A stretch of 64,000 nucleotides of DNA from Lachnospiraceae bacterium (GCA_017509985.1 JAFWOE010000006.1:1-64000), one strand, 5' to 3'. Positions 44,648 to 53,931 are shown, counted from the first letter of the stretch. Numbers and translations: made by a program. Notes: generated by a model not told the origin, from the letters alone.

Positions 44648-45992
44648 TGACAAACCTCGCTATAAAAAAACCGTCTTTGATCTCATCCGGCAGGATCTGA
44701 AGCATTCCTCTTCCGGATTCTTCACAACGCAGTTCTTCCGGCAGATACGGATCCAGCGGATCCGGCCGGAATTCCGGGTGATCTTTCAGAAAAGCTGTGA
44801 CATTTTCTTCATTTTCCGTCTCCGAAACGGTGCAGGTGGAAAACAGCAGAATTCCGCCGGGCTTTACATACCGGCAGGCATTATCCAGGATCCTTTTCTG
44901 GAGGGCTGCGAGACTGCGTTCCTTTTCTTCGGAAGCGGAGTATTTGATATCCGGTTTTCTCCCGATCACCCCGTATCCGGAGCACGGGAGGTCCGCCAGG
45001 ACGACGTCAAATTTCTTCTCCGACGCCTTGTCATATACTTCCGCGTCATACACCTCTGTTTTTATATTGGCAAAGCCGAGCCTTTGAATATTCTCATTGA
45101 TCCGGCTTACTTTTTCTTCCGTAAGGTCTCTGGACACCACCAGGCCGGTTCCGTCCAGGATATCGGCAGCCAGCAGGCTTTTTCCGCCCGGCGCAGCACA
45201 GACATCCAGCACCCGGCCGCCCTTTCGGATCCCTGCCGCGTGCACAGCCAGCTGGGAACTCAGATCCTGAACGAACAGGCCGCCCTTAACAGATGCGGCA
45301 AGGTTTGCGAAGCCGGGGGTGTTTTTCAGGAAAAAGGCGTTTTCCGGACAGGGCGCTTTTTCGGCGGAAACTCCTGCTTTCTGCAGTTCCTGCAGCGTTT
45401 CTTCCGCAGTGCGGCCGGTCCTTACCAGGCGGACCGTCACGGGTCTTTCGTCCAGGAAGGCAGCGCAGATCTTTTCCGCTGTGTCCAGTCCGTATCTTTT
45501 CAGCCACTTTTCCGCCAGGTATTCCGGCATCGAATATCGGATGTTCAGATAACGGACCGGCTCATCTTTTCCGGGCAGTTTTACCCGTCCCGGTTCGGCC
45601 GCCATTTTTCTCAAAACCGCATTCACAAAACCGGTCAGTGAAGAAAAGCCTCTTTTCCTTGCCAGTTTAACGGCTTCGCTGACGACTGCCCTTTCCGGAA
45701 CTCCGTCCATTTCAAAAAGCTGATATGCAGAGATCCTCAGGATATTGCGTATCACGGGGCGAAGTTTATTTACAGGGGTATCGGAATAGAAAGAGATTAC
45801 CGCATCGAGCTTAATAAGCTGCCCGATGCAGCCTTTTGTGAGTCTCATATAGAAGCGTTTCTCCTGACCGGTGAGTTCCCCGTGACTGTCCAGAAAACGG
45901 TGGATCAGTTCATCGGATTTCGCTTTTGTCTTTTCGAACTCAAGGATCGTGTCAAGAGAGGCTTCGCGCAGATTAACCCCTTTACTGCCCAA
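44619..45992 (-). CDS. rsmB: 16S rRNA (cytosine(967)-C5)-methyltransferase RsmB
   Basis: 457 residues. N-terminal NusB-like RNA-binding domain (~1-140), then the NOL1/NOP2/sun domain with VLDVCAAPGGKSL, ADLPCSGYGVIG and STCTVSETENE carrying the two catalytic Cys. It makes m5C967 in 16S rRNA. Gene order fmt-rsmB-rlmN-prpC-prkC is conserved in Firmicutes. Confidence 0.95.
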   Translation of the reverse strand: MGSKGVNLREASLDTILEFEKTKAKSDELIHRFLDSHGELTGQEKRFYMRLTKGCIGQLIKLDAVISFYSDTPVNKLRPVIRNILRISAYQLFEMDGVPERAVVSEAVKLARKRGFSSLTGFVNAVLRKMAAEPGRVKLPGKDEPVRYLNIRYSMPEYLAEKWLKRYGLDTAEKICAAFLDERPVTVRLVRTGRTAEETLQELQKAGVSAEKAPCPENAFFLKNTPGFANLAASVKGGLFVQDLSSQLAVHAAGIRKGGRVLDVCAAPGGKSLLAADILDGTGLVVSRDLTEEKVSRINENIQRLGFANIKTEVYDAEVYDKASEKKFDVVLADLPCSGYGVIGRKPDIKYSASEEKERSLAALQKRILDNACRYVKPGGILLFSTCTVSETENEENVTAFLKDHPEFRPDPLDPYLPEELRCEESGRGMLQILPDEIKDGFFIARFVNGYPVDDRG

Positions 45993-46047
45993 AATGCTCC
46001 CCTTTTGGTTAAAGTTTTATTGATTATACACCCTTTTCGGTTCTCTG

Positions 46048-46983
46048 TCAGCCGAGGACCGTTCCTTCCTTCACTGCGTTCCCGCGGAGGAACGCCCCGC
46101 AGTCCATGCGTTTTTTCCCTTCCAGCTGGACTTCTTTCAGCACAAGTATCCCCGACCCGGTCTGAACTTCCAGCCGGTCTTTTTCGCTGCGGACGATCGT
46201 TCCGGCAGCATCGCCGGTCTCTCCTGCCCGCACTTCCGTCTTCCAGATCTTCAGTATTTTCCCGTTCAGTTTTGTATAAGCCGCAGGCCAGGGATCCATG
46301 CCGCGCACAAAGCGCTCCAGCTCCTCCGCGCTGCGGTTCCAGTCGACCCGCCCGTCGGACTTGGTGATCATCCTCGCATATTCCGTAGGAGAGTCTTCCG
46401 GCTGGGGAACTCCTTCTGTGAGGGTTCCGTTTTCGATCTGTTCCAGTGTACGGACCAGCAGTCCGGCTCCCTGTTCGGCCAGTTTATCGAACAGACTTCC
46501 TGTCGTATCGTTCTTTCCGATGGGCGTCTCACAAAAGGCCAGAATATCGCCGGTATCCAGCCCGGAATTCATCTGCATGATCGAGACGCCGGTTTTTTCA
46601 CAGCCGTCCAGGATCGCCCACTGAATGGGCCCCGCTCCCCGGTATGCCGGCAGCAGCGATGCATGCTCATTGATGCAGCCGTATTTCGGCAGCTTCAGGA
46701 TCCGTTCCGGAAGTATCCTGCCGTAGGCGGTAACGATGATCGCATCCGGACTGTATGCCTTTATCTTCTCGAAGACCTCATCCTCCTTCAGGGAAAGCGG
46801 CTGCATCACAGGTGTTCCGTGTTTCAGAGCCTCTTCCTTGACGGGAGGAGGAACCGGTTCTCCCTTCCTGCCCTTCGGCTTGTCCGGCATGGTGATCACG
46901 GCTTTTATTTCATGTCCCGCTTCATAAAGCGCAGACAGCGCCGCAGCGGCAAAATCCGGAGTTCCCGCAAAGATCAGCTTCAT
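46048..46983 (-). CDS. fmt: Methionyl-tRNA formyltransferase
   Basis: 311 residues. N-terminal formyltransferase domain (LIFAGTPDFA; SLLPAYRGAGPIQWAIL with the catalytic His just before; GLDTGDIL with catalytic Asp) and a C-terminal OB-like tRNA-binding domain (~205-305). The usual NVHAS reads NEHAS, a small departure. It formylates initiator Met-tRNA. Its ATG overlaps the def stop codon (ATGA). Confidence 0.96.
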   Translation of the reverse strand: MKLIFAGTPDFAAAALSALYEAGHEIKAVITMPDKPKGRKGEPVPPPVKEEALKHGTPVMQPLSLKEDEVFEKIKAYSPDAIIVTAYGRILPERILKLPKYGCINEHASLLPAYRGAGPIQWAILDGCEKTGVSIMQMNSGLDTGDILAFCETPIGKNDTTGSLFDKLAEQGAGLLVRTLEQIENGTLTEGVPQPEDSPTEYARMITKSDGRVDWNRSAEELERFVRGMDPWPAAYTKLNGKILKIWKTEVRAGETGDAAGTIVRSEKDRLEVQTGSGILVLKEVQLEGKKRMDCGAFLRGNAVKEGTVLG

Positions 46984-47480
46984 TCTTCCGTTTCTTCCTC
47001 TTCTTCCTCTTCATAGACTGCGTCACGGATCTCTCCCTCCACGAGGGAAACATACATTTTACCATCCAGGTGGTCGCACTCATGGCAGACCGCACGTGCC
47101 AGAAGGCCTTCCGCTTCCAGTTCAAAAGGCTCCATATTTATATCCAGGGCCCGGACCTTCACCTTTTCGGGACGGGTAACCGTTCCGCATTTTCCGGGGT
47201 AGCTCAAGCACCCTTCATCTCCGGTCTGGTTTCCTTCCGTCTCCAGTATCTCCGGGTTGATAAAAACGTAAGGCTGCTTTTCCTCTATACCGCAGTCGAT
47301 CACTACGATTCTTCTTAAAACTCCGACCTGGGGAGCCGCCAGACCTACGCCTGCGGCTTCATACATGGTCTCGAACATATCGCCGATAAGCGTACGCAGT
47401 CTCGGCGTAAGCTCGGCAACAGGCCGGCAGATCTTCTCCAGCACCGGATCTCCAAGTATACGAATTGTACGAAGTGCCAT
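46980..47480 (-). CDS. def: Peptide deformylase
   Basis: 166 residues. Motif 1 GVGLAAPQVG, motif 2 EGCLSYPG (metal Cys) and motif 3 HECDHLDG (metal His pair, catalytic Glu) are all present. It ends in an unusually acidic run of Glu (~155-166). It removes the formyl group from nascent proteins and pairs with the downstream fmt. Confidence 0.96.
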   Translation of the reverse strand: MALRTIRILGDPVLEKICRPVAELTPRLRTLIGDMFETMYEAAGVGLAAPQVGVLRRIVVIDCGIEEKQPYVFINPEILETEGNQTGDEGCLSYPGKCGTVTRPEKVKVRALDINMEPFELEAEGLLARAVCHECDHLDGKMYVSLVEGEIRDAVYEEEEEEETEE

Positions 47481-47513
47481 TATTTCCTCCTGAATGCTCT
47501 TGCGGCTCCCGGC

Positions 47514-49574
47514 TCAGCTGTCCAGGCTGTACTGGATCAGCAGGCCGTCAAAGCCTTTGTTGATCTCTATATATTTCTCGAGCCCTTTCCGGATCCGGAT
47601 CAGGTCCGATCGTTCGGTTCCCTTTAAGTATAAGGCCATACGGTAGGTGTCCGCTACCCTGGAAATCGTTTCCATGGCAGGTCCGATCACCCGGATATCC
47701 CTGTCCGCAGCGATCTTTTCGGCATACCGTTTCAGGTATTCCATGGCCCGGACCAGTTTTTCCTCGTCCTTACCGCTTCCGTGGACAGCGATCATATGTC
47801 CCGCGGGAGGATACCCGAGGGTCTCCCGTTCTTCGATCTCTTCATTAAAAAAGCTCTCATATTCCGAAGCCGCAGCCGCAGTGATGGCAAAATGCTCCGG
47901 GTCGTAGGTCTGGATGACCGCTTCCCCTTTTTTCTCTCCCCGGCCGGCTCTTCCCACCGCCTGGGAGACCAGCTGGTATGTCCGTTCGGAGGATCGGTAA
48001 TCGCTTCCGAACAGGGACAGGTCCGCCGCCAGGATCCCGACCAGGGTGACCATCGGGAAATCATGCCCTTTTACGATCATCTGCGTACCGATCAGGATAT
48101 CCGCCCTTCCGGCGGCAAAAGACGAAAGGATCCTTTCGTAGCTGCCCTTTCTTCTGGTCGTATCCGCATCCATACGCAGGATACGGGCCTTCGGGAATTC
48201 TTTTTTTACGATCTCCTCGACCTGCTCCGTTCCGACGGAAAAGCCGCCGATATAAAGCGAGCCGCATTTGGGACAGGCCGCGGTCATAGGCGCCGAATAC
48301 CCGCAGTAATGGCAATAGAGCCGGTTGTCCCTGTGAAGGGTAAGCGAAACATCGCAGTGAGGACATTTTATCACGGATCCGCAGGATCTGCACGAGATAA
48401 AGCCTGTATGCCCGCGCCGGTTCAGGAAAAGCATGATCTGTTCTCCGCGGCGAAGCCGGATCTCCATGGCTTCTCTGAGCTTCCGGCTCAGGATCGAACG
48501 GTTTCCGGACCGAAGTTCTTCCCGCATGTCAACGATGTCCACGTCGGGGAGGACAGCGTTCCCGTACCGGTCGTTCAGATCAAAAAGGGCATATTCGTCC
48601 TTTCTGCAGCGGTACATTGCCTCAACAGAAGGCGTCGCGGAGCCCATCACGAGAAAGGCTCCTTCGATTTTTGCCCGCTCTTCGGCTGTTTCCCTGGCAT
48701 TATACCTGGGTGTTGTTTCGCTCCGGTAGGAAGGCTCGTGTTCTTCGTCGATGATGATCAGCCCGAGGTTCGGGAACGGCGTAAAAAGCGCCGAACGCGG
48801 TCCGATCACCAGATCCACTTTCCTGTTCCGTACTTTTTCGATCAGGTCCGAACGTTCGCCTTTGGAAAGCCGGGAATGCAGTACTGATACTCTTTCCCCG
48901 AAGCATCTGTAAAAACGGCTGACGGTCTGCCAGGTCAGGGAGATCTCCGGGACCAGCAGGACAGCCTGTTTTCCCTCTTTAATAACATGATCGATCAGCC
49001 GGATGAAAATGTAGGTCTTGCCGCTTCCGGTGATTCCGTGGATCATCGAAGGGCGCCCCGTGCCCTGCCATTCTTTCAGGATCCCCTCACAGACCTCCTG
49101 CTGTTTTCCGGTCAGCTCCGGAAGGCCGGTGACCGACATTTCCGGATCGTACGAAAGCAGGTCCCGCTTCTCCCCGTCCGTTCCGGAAGCATCCGCTTTC
49201 GCCTTCGGCTTTCGTTTGCGCATCTCCTTCACCGGAAGCACGGTCTTAAGGGCCTGGTTCATCGTCGAGCCGTAGGTCTGTCTCATCCAGGCCGCAAGGG
49301 CAAAAAGACGGTCTTCCACGCTGACGGCGCCCGGAACGACCTCCAGGATATCCTTGATCTTTTCCTGTTCGACCCGCTGTGTGTCCTCGAGCGAATAAAT
49401 GTATCCGTCTCTGGGTGTATTTCCTTTTCCGAAAGGTATTTTTACGCGGCAGCCTTCCAGCGCCGTATCCTGAAGCTCTTCGGGAACACGATACTGAAAA
49501 GTCCGGTCGAGTCTGTCGACCGAAATATCCACGATCACATTTGCGTAAAGAACCTTTTTCTCCATTTCAAACAT
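47514..49574 (-). CDS. priA: Primosomal helicase PriA (short form)
   Basis: 686 residues; most PriA are 730-800. N-terminal DNA-binding part (YANVIVDISVDRLDRTF), Walker A GITGSGKT, DEEH box (IIIDEEHEPSY), and a Zn-binding insert with eight Cys (CRSCGSVIKCPHC; CHYCG; CPKCG) between helicase lobes. It reloads the replisome at stalled forks. It is first in the priA-def-fmt-rsmB run. A start three codons later (ATG 49565) is also possible. Confidence 0.95.
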   Translation of the reverse strand: MFEMEKKVLYANVIVDISVDRLDRTFQYRVPEELQDTALEGCRVKIPFGKGNTPRDGYIYSLEDTQRVEQEKIKDILEVVPGAVSVEDRLFALAAWMRQTYGSTMNQALKTVLPVKEMRKRKPKAKADASGTDGEKRDLLSYDPEMSVTGLPELTGKQQEVCEGILKEWQGTGRPSMIHGITGSGKTYIFIRLIDHVIKEGKQAVLLVPEISLTWQTVSRFYRCFGERVSVLHSRLSKGERSDLIEKVRNRKVDLVIGPRSALFTPFPNLGLIIIDEEHEPSYRSETTPRYNARETAEERAKIEGAFLVMGSATPSVEAMYRCRKDEYALFDLNDRYGNAVLPDVDIVDMREELRSGNRSILSRKLREAMEIRLRRGEQIMLFLNRRGHTGFISCRSCGSVIKCPHCDVSLTLHRDNRLYCHYCGYSAPMTAACPKCGSLYIGGFSVGTEQVEEIVKKEFPKARILRMDADTTRRKGSYERILSSFAAGRADILIGTQMIVKGHDFPMVTLVGILAADLSLFGSDYRSSERTYQLVSQAVGRAGRGEKKGEAVIQTYDPEHFAITAAAASEYESFFNEEIEERETLGYPPAGHMIAVHGSGKDEEKLVRAMEYLKRYAEKIAADRDIRVIGPAMETISRVADTYRMALYLKGTERSDLIRIRKGLEKYIEINKGFDGLLIQYSLDS

Positions 49575-49623
49575 AAAGCCACCCGCAAACGCGGATGGCC
49601 CTGTCTCCGGTAATGATTTAAAG

Positions 49624-49818
49624 TCAGCCGATAGTCGCGTTGATCTCGTTTACGAGCACTTCCGGATCCAATCCGTGCACATAGGCTGCTTCTTCAAGCG
49701 TTTCCGCCTGTGAAGCCGGGCATCCGAGGCAGTGCATTCCGGCGCCAAGAAGAACGGGGATAACATTCTCGTTCAGCTGAATCACTTCGCCGATCGTCAT
49801 TTCTTTGGTAACTGCCAT
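49624..49818 (-). CDS. DUF1858-domain protein
   Basis: 64 residues. The family signature GMHCLGCPASQAETLEEAA is intact, with the CxxC-like CLGC pair seen in DUF1858 (hybrid-cluster-associated) proteins. Function unknown; a metal or redox role has been suggested for the cysteines. GGAGG precedes the ATG. It has its own promoter and an inverted repeat upstream and lies 49 bp before priA, perhaps sharing its transcript. Confidence 0.85.
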   Translation of the reverse strand: MAVTKEMTIGEVIQLNENVIPVLLGAGMHCLGCPASQAETLEEAAYVHGLDPEVLVNEINATIG

Positions 49819-49843
49819 TTTATCTGTTTCCTCCTGCTAGATT

Positions 49844-49911
49844 ATAACCTGTTTTACACTGTCTGAAAGCAGTGTAGAGGTTATTATATACTGCCGCGCG
49901 TTTTTTATCAA
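49844..49911 (-). promoter_or_regulatory. Promoter and nested inverted repeat of the DUF1858 gene
   Basis: Minus strand: TTGATA (49911-49906), 17-bp spacer, TATAAT (49888-49883). Starting at the expected transcription start is a nested inverted repeat: ATAACCT/AGGTTAT outside (49844-49850, 49878-49884) and ACACTG/CAGTGT inside (49856-49861, 49870-49875). It could be an operator or a 5' RNA hairpin. Confidence 0.6.
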
Positions 49912-50029
49912 GTTCCTGTACGGATATTGCACGGACTTTCCGAGACAGAGAACATCAGTGCCGGAGCGCTCCCGCCGGTTTTTCCGGGAAAGTTATATGT
50001 TCCTTAACGCTTTTTTATCGGGTACAGTC

Positions 50030-50057
50030 TTGTTTATTTTTTTCTGCGTGATAAAAT
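50030..50057 (+). promoter_or_regulatory. Promoter of the ATP synthase operon
   Basis: Plus strand: TTGTTT (50030-50035), 16-bp spacer, TAAAAT (50052-50057), about 40 bp before atpB. From 49912 to here nothing else is recognisable. Confidence 0.6.
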
Positions 50058-50098
50058 TATCTGATACGAAATGCAAATCATAAAGGATCGTTTCGAAA

Positions 50099-51280
50099 AT
50101 GAGCAGAAAAACAAAAATCATCAGCATCACGATTGTCGGGTTATGGATCGTGATCGCAGCGATCGGGGCTTACGCCATCCACTGGAGTCCTTCGGCAGCG
50201 TCAAAGGCCTCCGGAGCGGCTTCTTTTTTCGGGCTGCCGGTTAACCGGGTATGGCTGACCTGCTTCTCGATCGTCATTGCCGTAATCATCGCTGCCGCCC
50301 TGATCCGCCTCTTTGCCGTTCCGAGATTCAAAATGGTTCCCGGACGCTTCCAGGCCGTGATCGAAGGCATCGTCAGGTTCTTCCGTCCCAGAAAACGCAA
50401 GAACGACCTGATGCCGAAGAAAGTGCGCATCACAGCCACGGTCGTGCTGGCTGCATGGATCCTTGTCACATTTATCATATCCGTGGCGATTCCGGGCAAT
50501 CCCAAGCACGAAACGCTTGCCGGCACACTGAAAGACGCCGTCCTTCACAACACCAACCAGGTGCATTTTTACGGAACGACGGTCAATCCTTCTGTCCTTT
50601 CCGGCTTTATCGTCGTCATGATCATTCTTGCCGCTGCCCTGGTCATCCGGATCTTTGCCGTTCCGAGATTCCGGCTCACGCCCGGCAAATTCCAGATCGT
50701 GATCGAACTCCTGGTCTCCTTTTTCGCGGACCAGGCAAAGACCAAATCCAAAAAGCTTAATCATTTCCTCGGTGCTTATATGTTTGCAGCAGGGAATTTT
50801 ATCTTCTGGGGCACGATGTCCGAACTGCTCGGAATACAGCTGATCACAACAGAAGGACAGTCCATCGCGATGCCCGCGCCGGTATCCGACATCAACTGCG
50901 CGATCTGCATGGGCGTTCTTTCCTACCTGATCATCATGGCTTCGGGAATCGCCGGCAACGGGCTGAAGGGTATCGGTTATACCTTTAAGGAATTCTCCCT
51001 GCCGATCTCCATGAGCTTCCGTCTGTTCGGCGCGCTGCTCAGCGGACTTCTGGTTACGGAACTGGTCTATTACGTGATCCAGCTCAGTTTTGTTCTCCCC
51101 GTGCTTGTCGGCGTGCTCTTCACCTGCATCCATGCGATCATGCAGACCTATATCATCTGCATGCTGATATCCATGTATTCTGCGGAAGTATCGGAGGACA
51201 AGCCGAAAAAAGTAAAGGTTAAAAAAGCCAAAAAGCTTAAAAATAAAAATAAAAATATACAGATTCAGGCGGGTGCTTGA
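50099..51280 (+). CDS. atpB: ATP synthase subunit a with duplicated N-terminal segment
   Basis: 393 residues, long for the family (usually 220-280). The C-terminal core is canonical: essential Arg308 in SFRLFGALLSG and helices through ~355, then a Lys-rich tail. The first ~105 residues repeat the next ~110: FAVPRFKMVPGRFQAVIEG (72-90) and FAVPRFRLTPGKFQIVIEL (186-204) align at an offset of 114, each after a membrane helix. At DNA level 20 bp are identical (50310-50329, 50652-50671). The product would carry one or two extra membrane segments. It forms the proton or ion half-channels beside the c ring. Confidence 0.9.
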   Translation: MSRKTKIISITIVGLWIVIAAIGAYAIHWSPSAASKASGAASFFGLPVNRVWLTCFSIVIAVIIAAALIRLFAVPRFKMVPGRFQAVIEGIVRFFRPRKRKNDLMPKKVRITATVVLAAWILVTFIISVAIPGNPKHETLAGTLKDAVLHNTNQVHFYGTTVNPSVLSGFIVVMIILAAALVIRIFAVPRFRLTPGKFQIVIELLVSFFADQAKTKSKKLNHFLGAYMFAAGNFIFWGTMSELLGIQLITTEGQSIAMPAPVSDINCAICMGVLSYLIIMASGIAGNGLKGIGYTFKEFSLPISMSFRLFGALLSGLLVTELVYYVIQLSFVLPVLVGVLFTCIHAIMQTYIICMLISMYSAEVSEDKPKKVKVKKAKKLKNKNKNIQIQAGA

Positions 51281-51298
51281 GAGATAAAGGAGATTATC

Positions 51299-51634
51299 AT
51301 GAAAAAAACAAGAACTATTACAGCATTATTGGTATTCACTGCAGTACTGTTGATGATGGCAGTTCCGGTATTCGCAGCCGGCGATGTCTCTGCAGCGGAA
51401 ACTGCTGCCTCTACCGGCGGTAAGGCTCTGGCAGCTGGTATCGCCATCGCAGTCGCAGCCGGTCTCGGCGCTCTCGCAATGGGCATTGCAACGGCAAAAG
51501 CCGCCGAAGCCATGGCCCGCCAGCCGGAGATCAAGGGGGACATCCGTACGAACCTGATCCTCGGTATCGTTTTTATGGAGACGGCGATCATCTACGCCCT
51601 TATCGTTGCGATACTGATCATCTTCGTAATGTAA
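51299..51634 (+). CDS. atpE: ATP synthase subunit c
   Basis: 111 residues with a signal-like N-terminus (~1-26, ALLVFTAVLLMMAVPVFA) ahead of a normal two-helix c subunit. The polar loop is ARQPE; the ion carboxylate is Glu in METAIIYALI. In helix 1 the Gln typical of sodium-binding rings is Met (ALAMGIATAKAAEA), while helix 2 keeps Glu-Thr and Tyr; coupling ion is therefore uncertain, with H+ favoured. The N-terminal extension may be removed on insertion. Confidence 0.93.
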   Translation: MKKTRTITALLVFTAVLLMMAVPVFAAGDVSAAETAASTGGKALAAGIAIAVAAGLGALAMGIATAKAAEAMARQPEIKGDIRTNLILGIVFMETAIIYALIVAILIIFVM

Positions 51635-51707
51635 CAGAAGTCCGCTGACAATAATTGCCGTCGGGATCAGTTTGCTGATCCGATTCGGATATTGAGAAGG
51701 AGCAGAA

Positions 51708-52193
51708 ATGTTAGGTATAGATATTCAGCAGATATTTCTCCATTTACTGAATTTCGGAATTCTTTTCGGTGGCCTGTATTTCATTTTGTACAACCCGGTA
51801 AAGAAATTCATGGATAAGCGCGTTGAGTATTACAAGCAGATGGACGAAGAAGCCAGCAAAAAGCTTGATGAAGCCGAGGCTTTAAAAGCCGAACGCGAAG
51901 AAAGCCTGAGCACCCTTCAGACCGAGATCTCCGAAAAACGCGCGGAAGCCGATAAAGAGCTAAATTCCTATCGGGAAGCCAGAACAAAGGCCGCAAAGGA
52001 AGAAGCTCAGAAGATCATCGACAATGCTACCGCTGCGGCGCAGAGGGAGCATGACCGCATAATCGAACAGTCTTCTTCGGAACTTACCGATCTTGCCGTG
52101 AAGGCAGCGAAAAAAGTTATGGATGAACCGGTTTCGGATACCTATGACCGGTTCCTGAATGCTGCAGAGAAGGAGCTTGAAAATGAGCAGTAA
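51708..52193 (+). CDS. atpF: ATP synthase subunit b
   Basis: 161 residues: an N-terminal membrane helix (~8-28) and a long, charged coiled coil (~30-140). It is the peripheral stalk that links subunit a to the top of F1. Its stop lies inside the start of the delta-alpha gene (11-bp overlap). No separate atpH follows, unlike the usual atpF-atpH-atpA order. Confidence 0.93.
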   Translation: MLGIDIQQIFLHLLNFGILFGGLYFILYNPVKKFMDKRVEYYKQMDEEASKKLDEAEALKAEREESLSTLQTEISEKRAEADKELNSYREARTKAAKEEAQKIIDNATAAAQREHDRIIEQSSSELTDLAVKAAKKVMDEPVSDTYDRFLNAAEKELENEQ

Positions 52194-53931
52194 CGAGAAT
52201 CCGGGCAAAGCCCTGCTGCTCTCTTCCGCTCCGCCTTCCAAAGAACAGGAACAGCGGTTCCTGGACTTCCTCAAAAAGAAATACGGGGAAGATTTTGAAC
52301 TGGAATGGCAGGAAGATCAGAGCATTCGCGCCGGCTTTATTCTGAAAGCCGCCGGTCAGATCTACGACTGGAGCGCCAAAGCCCGTTTTGAACAGCTGAA
52401 AAGAGATATAAAGCAGCGGGTAAAATCCAGAGATGAGCTGATGCCTCTTATGCGCACCACGCTTACCGACTGGAACGAATCGGTTGCACCCATTGAAACC
52501 GGTACCGTTTTAAGCGTCGGCGACGGGATCGCCACCCTGGACGGACTGGACGGGGCAACTTACGGGGAAATCCTCCTGTTTGATTCCGATGTGCGCGGAA
52601 TGATCCAGGACTTCAAGGAAGATTCGGTGGGCTGCATCCTGTTTGGTGACGACGTATACGTCCGTGCCGGCAGCACTGCAAGGCGCACCGGAAGGACAGC
52701 CGGTATTCCTGTCGGGGATGCCTTTCTCGGAAGGGTCATCGATTCTCTCGGTTCCCCGATCGACGGCCTCGGCGAAATAGAAGCTTCGGATTACCGCCCG
52801 ATGGAGGTCCCTGCGCCCGGTATTCTGGATCGTCAAAGCGTAAATGTTCCCATGGAGACCGGTATTCTTTCCATTGACTCCATGTTCCCGATCGGCCGCG
52901 GCCAGCGTGAGCTTATCATCGGCGACCGACAGACCGGAAAGACCGCGATCGCCCTGGACACGATCCTGAACCAGAAGGGGAAGGACGTCATCTGCATCTA
53001 TGTCGCCATCGGTCAGAAAGCTTCGTCGGTATCCCGTTTCGTCGGCGCACTGAAAGCACATGATGCCATGGACTATTCCATCATCATCAATGCTTCCGCC
53101 AGCGATCCGGTACCGCTTCAGTATATTGCGCCCTACACAGGCTGTTCCCTTGCCGAATACTTCATGTATAAAGGAAAGGATGTGCTGATCGTATACGACG
53201 ATCTTTCCAAGCACGCCATTGCATACCGTGCGCTGAGCCTGCTGCTGGAACGTTCCCCGGGGCGTGAAGCCTATCCCGGAGATGTATTCTATCTTCATTC
53301 CAGGCTTCTGGAGAGATCCGCCAGACTGTCCGACGAACTGGGCGGCGGCAGCATTACTGCCCTCCCGATCGTCGAAACCCAGGCCGGCGACATTTCGGCA
53401 TATATCCCGACAAATATCATCTCCATCACCGACGGTCAGATCTTCCTGGAAAGCGACCTTTTCTTTGCCGGACAGCGTCCTGCGGTCAATGTCGGTCTTT
53501 CCGTATCCCGAGTCGGCGGTGATGCGCAGACAAAAGCCATGAAGAAAGCCGCCGGGACCTTAAAACTGGATCTGGCCCAGTACCGTGAAATGGAGGTGTT
53601 CACCCAGTTTTCAAGCGATCTCGATGATCTCACAAAGAGACAGCTGCTGTATGGTCAGGGACTGATGGCCCTCTTAAAGCAGCCGCAGTACAAACCTTAT
53701 TCCCAGCACCAGCAGGTCATCCTGCTCGTGACAGCACTTGCGCATCTGTTTGAAACCATACCGGTCCACAGGATCAATCAGGCTGCCGCCGGCCTGCTGG
53801 CTCATTTTGAGTCAACACAGACCGCGCTGTGCGCCGGCATTGACGAATCCGGGCAGCTGCCCGATGATGTACGCGACCGCATTATAACGGCTGCAGAAGA
53901 GTATCTTGGTGATTCCGGCTTTAACAGCTGA
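52183..53931 (+). CDS. atpA: Delta-alpha fusion ATP synthase subunit
   Basis: 582 residues from ATG 52183 (AAGGAG eight bases upstream, overlapping the atpF stop). Residues ~9-76 read as the C-terminal domain of subunit delta/OSCP (KALLLSSAPPSKEQEQRF, IRAGFILKAAGQIYDWS, ARFEQLKRDI). From ~85 it is a complete alpha subunit: GDGIATLDGLDG, Walker A GDRQTGKT (247-254), PIVETQAGDISAYIPTN and VGLSVSRVGG. Canonical alpha places this P-loop near residue 169, so ~78 residues are added. The N-terminal delta domain that normally grips alpha is absent, and the tie is covalent. Each F1 would then carry three delta C-domains unless the fusion is processed. Confidence 0.9.
   Translation: MSSNENPGKALLLSSAPPSKEQEQRFLDFLKKKYGEDFELEWQEDQSIRAGFILKAAGQIYDWSAKARFEQLKRDIKQRVKSRDELMPLMRTTLTDWNESVAPIETGTVLSVGDGIATLDGLDGATYGEILLFDSDVRGMIQDFKEDSVGCILFGDDVYVRAGSTARRTGRTAGIPVGDAFLGRVIDSLGSPIDGLGEIEASDYRPMEVPAPGILDRQSVNVPMETGILSIDSMFPIGRGQRELIIGDRQTGKTAIALDTILNQKGKDVICIYVAIGQKASSVSRFVGALKAHDAMDYSIIINASASDPVPLQYIAPYTGCSLAEYFMYKGKDVLIVYDDLSKHAIAYRALSLLLERSPGREAYPGDVFYLHSRLLERSARLSDELGGGSITALPIVETQAGDISAYIPTNIISITDGQIFLESDLFFAGQRPAVNVGLSVSRVGGDAQTKAMKKAAGTLKLDLAQYREMEVFTQFSSDLDDLTKRQLLYGQGLMALLKQPQYKPYSQHQQVILLVTALAHLFETIPVHRINQAAAGLLAHFESTQTALCAGIDESGQLPDDVRDRIITAAEEYLGDSGFNS

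Noticed and set aside
51299-51634. Sodium-type c ring
   Set aside because: Glu-Thr and Tyr in helix 2 fit, but the helix 1 Gln is Met, so the sodium site is incomplete.
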